A DNA stretch of 64,000 bases from Chara braunii (Eukaryota > Streptophyta > Charophyceae > Charales > Characeae). Shown in pieces: positions 31,000 through 42,299 of the stretch (its first letter is position 1; the number at the start of each line of letters is the position of its first letter). The DNA lies in NCBI GenBank assembly GCA_003427395.1, contig BFEA01000106.1:2799067-2863066 (forward strand). Direction: 5' to 3'. Both the position numbers and the translations under genes were made by a program. The notes beneath the pieces were generated by a model. That model saw only the letters and a list, made by a program, of their open reading frames with translations, ran no database searches and was not told the origin of the DNA.

Positions 31000-32219
31000 C
31001 TCTCTAACTGCTTCTTCATCCCCTCCTCCGCTCACCCGAGTGTATTCACCCGTGCGCTGCGCTTACCGGCTTGACTCGAAAGGCAAATCTTCCTTCACAC
31101 GCAACCCTTATAATAAATCGAAATGAATCTTTTGCAAAAAACACAGAAGTATTCATTCATCTAAAAAAAACTTGCTTCTTCCGCGCGCAATTCGTTTTCA
31201 TTACATCTCAAAATCCAATTTCACTATCGCATTCGCTTTTCACTATCCCCCAAAACGCTACTCCCGTCCACCAGATTTTATAGGCAAAACCGCTGAACCG
31301 ACTGACTTCTAACCCGCCACTTCCCCTCGCTTCGATCCTACCAGGCAGTCCTCTACTCACCCAATACCACTGCAAATTTTGGCCACGCTGTTCGATTCGC
31401 AATGTCTCAAAACCCTTGTTTAAATCTCCACTCCACTCGATTCTTCTGAGAATTTAATGATATTTTAACTTTCTACCCTCACCATCTATCTTTCTGCCAT
31501 AGTTTCCCGCACCAACTTTCTTCTCTACCTTCTATCTTACTAACCCTCTCACTAATCTAACACTTCCAATGGATTCGCTCTGTCAATACACCCCGATGTA
31601 CCGCTTCTTTGCCCTCGGCCCTACCGAGAACTGAGGGAAGGATCGTTTTCTTCCTCTGGACTATGCTGGCATCCTCGTCACGTCGCCCTCGTCTTCTGGT
31701 CTGCGTTGACGTCACCGATGTTTTCGCTCACCTCAACCTCACATCCGCACAACAAACTGCCCAACACTGGCAGCTCCTTCCGCTTCAGAGGAAAAACTTC
31801 AGAGAAAATCTTTGGGGGAAAATCAGTTCAATCACCGATTTGATTAGTCTTTCGCCCCTATACCCAAACCCGACGGACGATACGCACGGCAGTATCGTCG
31901 TGGCTTTTGCCCTAGTATCCTCGGTTCTACCTCTCCCCGACACACTGCGTGCGGACCCGGCCTCTTTCTTTGGCTAGGTTCACATAGGCAATACTCGTTT
32001 GTTTCATATTGTTCCAACTTTAGCGGATTTCCCGAAGGACAATGCAGGAGCCATGGCCCAAACCCAAAAAACCCATCATAGATTCTGGTCGGCTAACTTT
32101 TGTCCTAGTTCAAGCTCAGGCCTATACCTCAACAGTTCGCTGGTGTGCCAACTGGGCTAAACCCACCTTACTCGATATAGTCCAACCTCTTTTTCGTCTC
32201 AGCGGTCATGCCCTCACCT
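31000..32219. other. Unassigned region with a decayed hairpin-array unit
   Basis: It contains the dispersed 25-bp motif (31120-31144) and, around 31380-31570, pyrimidine-rich and CTCGATTC phrases like the 0.2-kb hairpin units. No conserved coding frame was found. Confidence 0.4.
31120..31144 (-). repeat. Copy 3 of the 25-bp dispersed motif
   Basis: See 4733-4757; this copy is the most diverged (AAAAAACAC tail). Confidence 0.4.
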
Positions 32220-32488
32220 AGACCTCTCACAGCAAACCACGGGCGGTGGATGGTGCACCTGCAGAGGGGCCCCACCATTCTCACACACGTTGCCCTCTTT
32301 AGTCCGTGGTTTTTCAATGATGGTAGGATAGAGGAATTTCGTCAGCATCCCAAACACGCAGAAACCCAAACAGCCTGCTAAAAGAGGTGCATACTCAAGG
32401 TCCTCGACTGCCGTGGCAGCCACTAAATTCGGCAATCGCGTCCAAGTCAAAGGAACACCGGAGCATTAAAATAATAATAGTACCTATT

Positions 32489-33277
32489 AATACGACCAGG
32501 GTTGCCGGCGTTCGGGATGGGCCGAACACCCGAACCCGAACGCCCGAACGTTGGGACCCCCTCTCGATGCGTTCGGACGTTCGGCCGAACGCGAAACCAA
32601 AAAAAAAAAAAAAAAAAAAAAAAAAAGGTTCCAAAAATTCTGAAAAAAACACATATGTCATGCAAAACAATAAACTAAACAATATTTGCCTCAACCGTAC
32701 ATCCAAATTCCTTACCAAATTTGAAATAAAAATCAAATACGAAAAATAAATAATATTGATGAAAATAAGAAAAAATAAAACGAGAATGAAATTATTGCGT
32801 GGGCGAGCAAGTTTTTGACACCGCCATCTTTGGCGATTTTTCATTTTTTTTTGGCTTTGTCAAATGCCATGAAATTTAATACATATGTATCTTACATAAT
32901 AGAGAACCTAGAAATAAAGTTTGAAAAAATAATATTTTTTTTCAGGCTCCGAAATAAAGGAAAAGCAAAAAGTGAAAAGAGAAAAAACACAAATTAGTAA
33001 GTGGCAAAGCAAGTTTTGACACCACCATCTTTGCCGATTTTTCATTATTGTTTGGCTACCCAGAATGACTTCAAAATTGAGAGACAGGTAGCTTACATAA
33101 CAGAGAACTCACAAAACAAAAATCAGAAAAAAAAAATAATTTTTAGGTACCAAAATATTTTTTTGCGGGGTCCGAACCCCTTCGAGTTCGGGCCCTGTAC
33201 GGGGACCCGAACGTCCGAACGTTCGGGGGTCAGCTTAGGGGCCTCCGTACGTTCGGTCTGGCAACTCTGAATACGAT
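32489..33277. mobile_element. hAT-like MITE with 8-bp target duplication
   Basis: The element spans 32497-33269. Termini CAGGGTTGCCGGCGTTCGG and CGTTCGGTCTGGCAACTCTG are inverted repeats with the CAGRGTTGCC start typical of hAT transposons. The flanks AATACGAC (32489-32496) and AATACGAT (33270-33277) are an 8-bp target duplication with one change. Inside are palindromic GTTCGGACGTTCGG stretches near both ends, a long A-run (about 32598-32626) and AT-rich DNA. No transposase is present, so it is non-autonomous. The host repeat has an empty counterpart at 27.2 kb. Confidence 0.85.
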
Positions 33278-33737
33278 AATAAAATAATAAAAATATTTAG
33301 AACTTTTAATCGTCAAAACATGATGAACGAGAAAGAGAAGAAAAAAATAAATAAATGCTAGCACCGTTCCGACGCTGCCGACGACAAAACCAAGGGGGAT
33401 AGCCCCGTCGGGCCCTCAACCCCTCAGTCCCTTCGCACTACTCTGATATCCCGTTGTCGTACCAAATACCCTTTTTTGGCGTGTCTCCTGCAAGTTACGC
33501 GAGTGCAGGCCTCGCTAGTCTGGCGGCGTGCGCGCGAGAGGAGGCTTAGGTCCTCGTAGGGGTGAGCGGCACGCGCAGGGTATTGATGGCAAGGTATAAC
33601 CCTGCGTGGCCAGGGTGTGCGCGATGTCGCAGGCCGGCGGGGACATGCAGCCCCTCGTCCCCGTAGTGTTTGTGTTCCCCCGAATTTAGTTTTTTATACA
33701 TCGGTATTTATTTATTTTTTAATTGTTATTCCTACCT

Positions 33738-34454
33738 TTATTTTGTGCATTTGACTCGGTGATCGGCTCCGAGGGCGACGTCGGGACCGACATGCCGGGC
33801 TCTGTTACGGTATTGGCGGGCACGGATTGCCGTCGCGGCAGTTGGGGACCTTGGGTGTGCGCCCTTCGGGTTGGCCCACGGTGCAGGAGAAAAGGTTGAA
33901 TGGCAGGGCCAGCCGATGCGGTGCACCCGCTCCCCACCATTTGCTGTAAGAGGTTTGAGCGTGAGCGTGTCCGTTGGGGCACGTAAGATGGTGAATTGTG
34001 CCTGAGCTAGGCGGGGCCAGCGGACACCAGGAGGACGCCGCCACAATACCAGTTGTCTCACGCTGGCGTTCCCGTGGAACCCGTCGTCACTTGGGACTGC
34101 AAAAGTTCCCATTTGAATACTTGCAACTACCTCCAAGATCTGCATAGGGACCAACCAACCAGGCTTACACTGCTGGTTTAGCAGCAGGCTCACGCCCCCG
34201 CATTGGCTGCATTGCAGCACAGACCGGCCTTCGGGGCTGATCAAGTCAGCAAGGGTCGTCGCGGGTGCAAAGTTTACCACCCATTGGTTGCCGTGGGAGG
34301 CATGAGTGTGAGCATGCCCGCTGGGACGGGGGGTACGTTGAGTTGAGCTTGGGCGGAGTATGCCCTCGGGACCAGGGAAGGGCTGGTCACAGGTGCGGTA
34401 GGCCCGGTTGGGCCACTGAACCAGGGGTACAGCGACAGAGGGCAGTTGTGACAC
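33738..34454 (-). CDS. Hypothetical 238-codon open frame (doubtful)
   Basis: The longest gap-free and adapter-free frame in the window. It is proline- and alanine-rich and has an internal imperfect duplication (AQAQ...TLTLKPLTANGG near 33940-34030 and AQAQLN...LTLMPPTATNGW in another frame near 34270-34370). No domain is recognised. It lies in repeat-rich DNA and could be a gag-like remnant or chance. No supporting context was found. Confidence 0.15.
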   Translation of the reverse strand: MSQLPSVAVPLVQWPNRAYRTCDQPFPGPEGILRPSSTQRTPRPSGHAHTHASHGNQWVVNFAPATTLADLISPEGRSVLQCSQCGGVSLLLNQQCKPGWLVPMQILEVVASIQMGTFAVPSDDGFHGNASVRQLVLWRRPPGVRWPRLAQAQFTILRAPTDTLTLKPLTANGGERVHRIGWPCHSTFSPAPWANPKGAHPRSPTAATAIRARQYRNRARHVGPDVALGADHRVKCTK

Positions 34455-35095
34455 GCCCGTGCTGCTCGGACGTCGGCGGTTGGATACACAGGCGGGCTAT
34501 TTAGTGGCTGATAATTTCAAAGCCTGTGTCGGCCGTCGTGGACGAGCGCTGCACAGTCGGCAGCGGGCTGAGTCGCTGGGCAGTCGTTGAGAGACCGGGC
34601 TCTGAACGGCCAGCTGCTATGCCGAGACAACGCTGGTCGAGGAAAAGCAGTGAGAGGCGGGGGCACGAAGGTAAGAAAGACGACGAGAGGGGAGGGTGAA
34701 TCTGGCGAGGATTTGCGCCAGAAATCTTCAAGGAAGGAGATGCGGGAGAATAGCGAAGGAGGAGTGAGAGGGAGGAATGAGGTACAAGCACCAAAGGGGG
34801 AGAGCTGAGTGCCAGAAAGGGGGGGGCGGAACGAGAAAGAAGGGACGAACCCGGGCTGGATTTCGCGCCAGGTACTTTCAACAACAAGCTATGGGGGGAT
34901 AGAGGGCGATTTCGGATCCGTTTTTCAACGAAAATGAGCAAGTGAAGGCTCGTTATCAACGTTTTGGCCCCGGGTGAAGCTATTGGCGAAGTTAGTTTAG
35001 GCGGTAGATTAGTAGGATAAACGAAAAGGGGAGAAGGAACTACGAGGAGGTATGGCGGAGGGGGAAAGTGATAGGAGTGAAAAAGGTGAATCTCA

Positions 35096-35299
35096 CTCGA
35101 TCCTCGACGGATTCGAGCGTGATAGGATGTGAAATGGGGGTTTTGGGGATGAGAGAATCTGAGTCTGATGTCAGTATTAGCAATAGGTTAACAGATAAGG
35201 GAGTTAGTGAGAAAGTCAGTGCGCAAAGATGGTGGAGGTGAAGAAGAAGGGAGATGGAAAGACACATATCTCGCTCGTTTCTCAACGAAATCGAGCGAG
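35096..35299 (-). repeat. Hairpin array of 0.2-kb units, inverted orientation
   Basis: CTCGATCC/GGATTCGAG with a one-base bulge (35096-35117) and CTCGCTCG/CGAGCGAG with inner TTC/GAA (35270-35299) are embedded in the same phrase context as 25077-25684, on the opposite strand. Weaker units lie near 34910 and 35500. Unrelated sequence 35640-36480 has no feature except a donor-like GCAGGTAAGTGG at about 36270. Confidence 0.6.
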
Positions 35300-36499
35300 G
35301 GAAGACTCGAGACGGGGTTTTTGGTCATGATGACCTCGTTTCTGAGCTCAGAGTTAGAAGAAAGTCAGTATAGAAAGAGTTAGTTGGATGAGAGTAAAGC
35401 GCCTCAATATGGAGGGGAAAGTAAGATTCGACGTAACTTGCCCGCACCTGGACGAAAACAGACAAGTAAACATGTGATTTGGGAGTTTCGAGGCAGAGCG
35501 AATCTGGTCTTTTGGTCCGATTGAGAGTTTGGGGGAAGGTTTCGTTGCTGCGGGGTGCTGGAGATGCGCGCGGGGCAGAAGGCAAAAAGACTTTGTAATC
35601 ATCGGATGTATCTATCCGCTTTTTAGTGGAAGATTCATCCCCGTTCTGCACAAAACACAGTGAAAGAAAGAGGAGTAAGGGGGATGATCCTGGTGCAACG
35701 GGACTGGATGTGCAGAGACCAGCCGGGTCGAGAGGTAGCCCGGGGATCGCCGAGCCAGTTGGAACAACCAACTGAATAAATCCCACTACCCGTATGCCAG
35801 TCGTATCAAGGTAGGGACCGCTCGGCTCGGGTTGACTATGTTGACTGAAGGTGATGACGGGTGTTTGTCGGAGGGACCCTCTAACTTAAGTGGGTGGTGG
35901 GAGCGAATAGTCGGCGGGGCCTAATCGTGATATGAGTTGGTCAAGGTGCGACTTTGCTCCGTGCTGGATATGCGGGCATCCTCATCTTCGCCCCGCTGCT
36001 ATCCTGCTGCCTGTGTCCCACATACTTTGCATGAGGTTCGTTACGGATTGATGTGTTCGCCGCGCAGTGTGACCGTGTTGTTAGTGTCGCCTTGCGCTTC
36101 GTTGTGTCACTGCCGTGCTGCTCAGCCGTTGGTCGTGCCTTCTGTGTTTGCCGCTTGTGTGCCCTGCAGTGTTGTTGCTTTGTTTTGGAAGGCGAGCCGT
36201 AACTTCAGGCAAAGAGTGTAAGCTATGGACTGAGCGTGGGCCACGGACGAGGCCGGACTTTAGTTGGGCTCGCAGGTAAGTGGTATTGCTGATTAGAATC
36301 AGTGCAAACAGCGTTATGGCTTGATTGCGTGGTCAGGGAGAAGTTGCAGCTGCCGCTTACCCATGCTAGTTCATAGCTTAGCTTTTAGTTGATGAGTTGG
36401 GCGCGCCGTTGTGTACGGCTAGATATTCGCTGTGCGCACGGCTGCTGCACTCCATGGAGTGACAACACACGCCTGACTCTCGTCAGATGAATCTCGGAT

Positions 36500-38574
36500 T
36501 AGCACTTTTCTAAAGGGAGTGCTGCCAAAATTTCTACAAAACTAAGGAGGTAGTTAAATTTTGTCTTCACAGAAACTCGAGTTATTCTGAGTTCAAATCT
36601 GAGTTAGTATAAATCTGGAAAGTCCCCCTTTTTAAAGGGAGTGCTGCCCAAATTTTTGCTAATTCAGGGAGATAGACAAAACTTGACTTTGGGAAGTTGA
36701 AGATTACGTATATTTTTATATTCGAGCTAGTATAAATTATGAGAAGGCACTTTTCCTACGGGAAGCGCTGCCGAAATTTTCTTAGTTTAGAGAAGCTAGA
36801 CTATATTTTGACAGGTGGCGATTCTGACAATCCCTTCTAGATAGGGGAGATTATGTCACGAATCTACCTTTCTTTGGACGATGGCTTAATGATAGACTTA
36901 GACTTAGTTATCGGGAGAGATTTTGAGAGAAATTGTGATATGAAGATTATTCTCCATGAGCTTATGATTTTAGCTTGGGATATTGACCTGTCTTGTGCTA
37001 CAGGTCCTCTTGATCGTTTGACTCAGGATTTGGACTAGTTTCAGCTTCATCCTACGAGGATCATCTTCTGTTATCACTGATAACAGGTCGGTTGGTTGAT
37101 CGCCGACTTATCGGCTCACGACACAACTTTGCTTATACCTGTACCTCAACTTGATTGCCTTAGCCCTGAGATTTGAGGTGTTTCCTCGAGGGTTTTAACG
37201 AAACTTATTTTAATGACCATTATAAAGAACTTATGAGATTTATGGAGATTCTGACTATGACTGAGGCTTGAGTGTGTGGGGCATAATGTGAGTTACAGAG
37301 AATAGTAAAGTTAATCACATTGGTGTACGACAATGTGGCTATTGTGCGTGTTTGTGTTTTATGCAGGTTAGTATTTTGGAGCTTGGTATATGGGTCATGC
37401 TTTGGAGGCAGTGAGAATGACCACCATGTGTCGCACGATTTGCATACCTGATGGGTCTATGTTTCTCCTTCTTTTGTTGTTATCTCGATATTTCATTTGT
37501 TATATAAGTGGTGGGAGGTTTATTTATTTATTGGATGATTTTGCTTGTTAATTTTATAGTTGGACGTTGTAGTCCGTGACAGCCGTCAAAGTCAAACCCC
37601 TTGATTTCTGCCCAGGCTTGGAGTGGGGCTCATCTCCAGGGCAGTAAGAGGCGACTGTCACCATAGGTACGGACCTGTGTACCACCCACTCTGCACAGAG
37701 TGCAGAAGAGGGTGTGTGGTCTTCAACCGCCCATGGCGGTTGTCCAGCGTCGAGAGATTAACCCTCAAGGCGCGTGTCAGCTGACACTTGAGTGTCGAGT
37801 CCGACCCTCGCGATTAACAAGGGCCGCATGATCATTGTTACTACATAGTACGCCGTCATTGCGATCACTTGCGTACGCTTGCATTGCGAATCGATATGAG
37901 TTAGCCCTGCGTCCGCGCGGTTTTCTATTAAGTCTCGCGCGTGACGCCTATCCGATTTTCCGTGTCGAAAAGTTATGGGATGGCTACCGAGGGGCTAGGA
38001 GCGTTGTCGCGTTGCTTATGTTGCGTCGTTTCGTGGGTGTGTCGTGTGTGTGAGTTTTATTTTTTTGCGTTCGTAGAGTGGTGTATGCGTGGTGAGTGGC
38101 ATACGTCCTAGTCGATCAACGACGAAACGCGCTTGGGACCTCAGCCCCCCAAGATGTCGTTTCGCGGGCGGGCCCGATACAGGCGTATTACCGCGCGTAC
38201 CCCCTATGCTACAGCGAATGAGAAACACCCTCGGCTGGTCCACCTCTACAATTTAAGTTGATCAGCTTTCGACTGTGGACTAGTAGCTCGACGGGGATAC
38301 GCCCACCGAAGGGAGGTGGAGGTAAGTCGTGCCTCGCGTAGGCCCTATCCTGTCGTAGGGGCTCGTGGGAGGTATGGCTGGCGCACTCGGCCGGAGCGGC
38401 TTGCGGAAGCTCCATGTATATTCGCGACGAATGATTCAAACCAACTCCTGCGTGACGAGGCCGGGAGGGTCCCGCGCTGCCCCTGTGCGGTGCTGGACCG
38501 ATGCGCTCGACACCATGTCGTCGCCGCTCGATCTCTGAATCCCTCTGATGAAAGTCCGATGCTGTAACCAATAG
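36500..38574 (-). mobile_element. Family H repeat, copy D (inverted, 3' truncated)
   Basis: On the minus strand it runs from the GC-rich head (38574) through the palindrome GTTATCAGTGATAAC (37070-37084) into three 123-bp units (36521-36790), where it stops. The TATA box has decayed. The palindrome TGTCAGCTGACA near 37785 is perfect here, while copy C has a wobble at the same site. The hairpin array is absent. Confidence 0.8.
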
Positions 38575-39340
38575 TGTTAATCCCAAGGCTGGGTTAGTTT
38601 TGACAGATGCCCAAATAAGTGGATACTGCGCGACACGCAGATGTACTAAAACGTTTCAAAATCACTTGTTGTAGATGCCGTCCTCCGCACATACGTACAA
38701 GTCACAGGCAAGTGGCCCAATCAAGAGCCATAATCTTTTTAATCCTAGTTTAGTCAAAAATAAAAATTTGGCCGATAGCGAGCGCCAGCCTTACCACCAT
38801 AAAAAAAAGAAACGTCTAGACCTACAGTGAGCATGTGATGCCTTTCTCCATGAATTTATCTATGGTATGGACTATATCTTCAACTTAGAAACAGATCACG
38901 CGCGCCTTAAGTCCGCGCACCCACACACTCTCTAATCTAGTTAACCATTTAGTCAACGTAAATAACAGACATGAGGGAGCTGGACCCCTCGGTCATGACC
39001 ACGAGGGATTCATAATCCCGCCATAAACCCTGACAAATCGTTTGCAAAGTTATACGATGAGTCACAATTTGGTTAACCAACTCAACCCATACCATTTAAA
39101 GATTGCTCAGATTCAGTGCCTGATCTGTGCAACCCCAGGAACAAGTTCAACCTTTAGTGAGAACGTAGTCCAATGAATTACCATCGGAAAGTGCTATAGT
39201 TATTCTATCAAACGAGACTATGCTCAACTGCGAAGGAAGAAGGTTCTTAGGAGAAGAATTACAACTTTGCGCCCTTTCACACAAGGCATTCGTGTGAGGG
39301 TATGGGCATTGCTCCACTACTCACCAAATGTGTAAAATGA
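38575..39340. other. Unassigned region
   Basis: No repeat family, RNA or coding signal was recognised. Confidence 0.4.
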
Positions 39341-39365
39341 GAATGAATCTTCCGCTAAAACATGG
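39341..39365 (-). repeat. Copy 4 of the 25-bp dispersed motif
   Basis: See 4733-4757. On the minus strand it reads FHVLAEDSFSF. Confidence 0.5.
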
Positions 39366-39727
39366 AAATATTTCTTTTGTGCATGTGGAGAGTGGTGGAG
39401 CGACACCCTATGTTTGTCACGAGCCGCCAATGTTATATTTGCCGCTGCTGTTCGAGGAACCCCGCCGCTGTTGGCATCGCCACACCCCGCTACTATCTTG
39501 AAAGCCATGAGGACCCTTCTCCACGTGGCGACACTCCTCGCCCCTCAATTCGTGAGACACTTCTACTCTGCCGCTGGCGCCACGACTGCCATCGCCATGC
39601 CTCGCTGCCATCGCCATGCCCCCCTGCCATCACCATCACCCGTTGCCATATCCACGCCCAATTGTCATCACGAAACCCCACTAACCGAGAAGGTTAGGGG
39701 GAAAAGGAAAGGAAGAAAGAAAGCGAG

Positions 39728-39806
<79 letters not shown>
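39728..39806. repeat. Compound (GT)n(GA)n microsatellite
   Basis: A TG run passes directly into an AG run. Downstream 39830-40390 is pyrimidine-rich low-complexity sequence without a gene. Confidence 0.95.
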
Positions 39807-39808
<2 letters not shown>

Positions 39809-40599
39809 CGATATTGGCTCTACTCCTCCTCACAACCGTCTTTCCTCCAGCCCCCTAAAGTTTTTCCCCTCAATGCAAAAGTTTTCCAGCCCCCCCATCG
39901 CAACAGTCTCCCCCCCTCCTCTTCCCCCCATATTGTTATCCTGACGACCTTCACCTCCCATGGCCATCATTCCCATACGTTCCACACCACTACCTCCCCT
40001 GCTCATGACCATGATCGTTCGCCCCATCTCCTCCTTCCCCGATCTAGATAGATCATCCTCCCCCAACCTCCATATCTCCTCCTTTCTTCACCTTCATATC
40101 TGCTCCTCCAACCACCTTGATACCACCTCGCCAAGTCCTTCACCACCATATGTTGCCCTCTCCTCCCCATCATGTGGCTCAAACACCCATCTCGCCATTC
40201 CTACCCCACTCTCACCTTCCCCCATTAGTTCTTCTTCCACCACCCCCCGTCAATTTTTTTTGTCAAGCATCATTATTGACAATCCATCAACAAGCTTCTT
40301 CTTCTTTCTCTTCTTCTTGTTCTTCAATACGATAGCAGCAACATCCAAACCCACCCTCAATTTGCCCACCCCCAAACACCCCTCCCTCCCCCCTCCTGAA
40401 TGAAAATGCGACATTCCATTATTTTATTGCGGCTAGCGCAGCGACACCCTGCACTAAAGAAAGAAACCAATAAAAATTTGGCAGACGTTTTGGCAAAACC
40501 GGGCGTACCCCCCCCCCCTTGCTTGACCTGCCGGGTTATGAGTGGCTGGGCACACCCAGTCGGGCAGCGGCCCCAGCCTAGAAAAACATTATATTCTCG

Positions 40600-41460
40600 A
40601 ATAGGCCCCCTCGATAACTATTGTGAGTCATCGGGAGACTCACTTCATTATTTCGCATTGGTAACCTTCACTACTGAACTGTATAAAACACATTTGGCCA
40701 TGATCTCTGGTCACCATCCAGAGATAGATGGACAGTTAGAAGAGATGAACCATCCACAAAACTGTTGCGTTCGCTCATCATCCAAGATCAAAACGGTTGG
40801 GACACACATACCGATAGCAAGAAATCCGTACAACCACTCAATTCATCCCACTACCGATATATCTTCATATGAGTTGCACGTCGGTCGGTCAGTTCACAGT
40901 CCTATTGACTACTTAATATGTTATCGGCACCCGTGGCATGTCTGGTTATGATGTGAAGTATCAGAAACTGCTAGCATGTGTTGTCTCAGCGATGTGCAGA
41001 CAACAATAGTCTATGGTCAAGCATGCAAACGAGTGACACTAACCTGCTTCTTCCCAAGAAGGAAAGTCGAAGACTATGCGTGGGTCAAAATATTTGAGTT
41101 CTCCAATGAGGAGGGAATACCATGCAAATTGTTGCCCCTGTGCTATGAACCCTGGCGTATTCTAAAGGTTTCTAGGAGACGAGCACGAGGAACCCTCCAA
41201 CGTAGGTTTCTGTTTTTTCATGCATCAAAGTTGCACCCCTGCATTAACTCATATGAAATTCCCAACACACCATCCATGCTTCCACGTCCCATTAATGGTC
41301 GCTTTGAGATTGATCGGATTTGAGACGCCACGACGAAAACGCAAATATCTGGGGCATTTTTTGTACCACCCCGTTGATGAGCTTCATGGGATTTCTTGGT
41401 CTAAACTGCAGACTACAACACCTTGTGTTGACAATGCATACGCATTCCCTGCATTTTTCA
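40600..41460 (+). pseudogene. Gypsy chromovirus integrase and chromodomain remnant
   Basis: At 40660-40920 the frame reads TELYKTHLAMISGHHPEIDGQ, then NPYNHSIHPTTDISSYELHVGR, matching the end of a Ty3/Gypsy integrase core. About 41040-41260 contains WVKIFEFSNEEG and KLLPLCYEPWRILKV, the GPY/F region. At 41290-41440 INGRFEIDRI and, one frame over, RKYLGHFLYHPVDE read as a degenerate chromodomain, which places the source among chromoviruses. Frameshifts and stops are frequent. The piece starts about where the fragment at 14.7 kb stops within the same domain. Confidence 0.75.
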
Positions 41461-42250
41461 CATATTGTGCCTATGCAGACCCCTAAGATGTTTGTTATTC
41501 TCACTTCGGATTCATTCCCTGCATTTTTTGCATTCTCTGTCAATGCATTCGAGATCCAAGATACCTCACTTTTGGGACTGTGGGTGTGCAATGGCCCACA
41601 CAGAATCAGTCTAAGATTTTTTTGCTTTCCTGAGTGTTGGTGCTTAAAGTTTCATTTGCTGAGACTTCACCGAACCTCGTGATTTTGTTGTCTGCTTGCA
41701 TGCATGTGAGTCCTTATGTGATGATTGCTATGAGGAGTACCAACCTTGTTTTTTTCCCCCAATAAATTACCAGAGTATCGTTACTAGGGAAAGTGATCTG
41801 AGCAGCCTCCCCTAATACTATTTCCGGTGGTCGTTCCAGTCTATTGGTGGGGAGCTACACCTACTGGAAAACGGGTCCAGCGTCCCCACGATAGAATAAG
41901 GAATGAGATCACTGTGATAAAAAAGAAACTGTATGTTCCTGCCAGCATCGACTGCCCCAGACTGTAATGGGGGGTCGAATGAGCAGGTGAAGATCTTTGA
42001 TGTTGGCCTGTTTGATCCGTCTGCAATACCTCTCCATTGGCGGGCGCGAGATTAGGCTTTCCGACATTAGTATTGCACCAACCAATCAAGTCACAACCTT
42101 GATCGCTCAACCACAGAAGCGTCTAAGTCTTGACCTCACACAAAACTTCAAAGTCGCCGATTCTGCCAACACAATAGAAGATGATTCCATGGCATACCAA
42201 CTCTAATCAGAAGGCAGAAAAAGATCCGGGAAATATAAAACTCGCGCATT
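41461..42250. other. Unassigned region
   Basis: A CATTCCCTGCATTTTT phrase is duplicated (about 41450 and 41514). Otherwise nothing was recognised. Confidence 0.4.
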
Positions 42251-42299
42251 AAAATCGATGAGTCAAAGGTTATCCAATCGTGGAAGACAAGCTGGTAAT

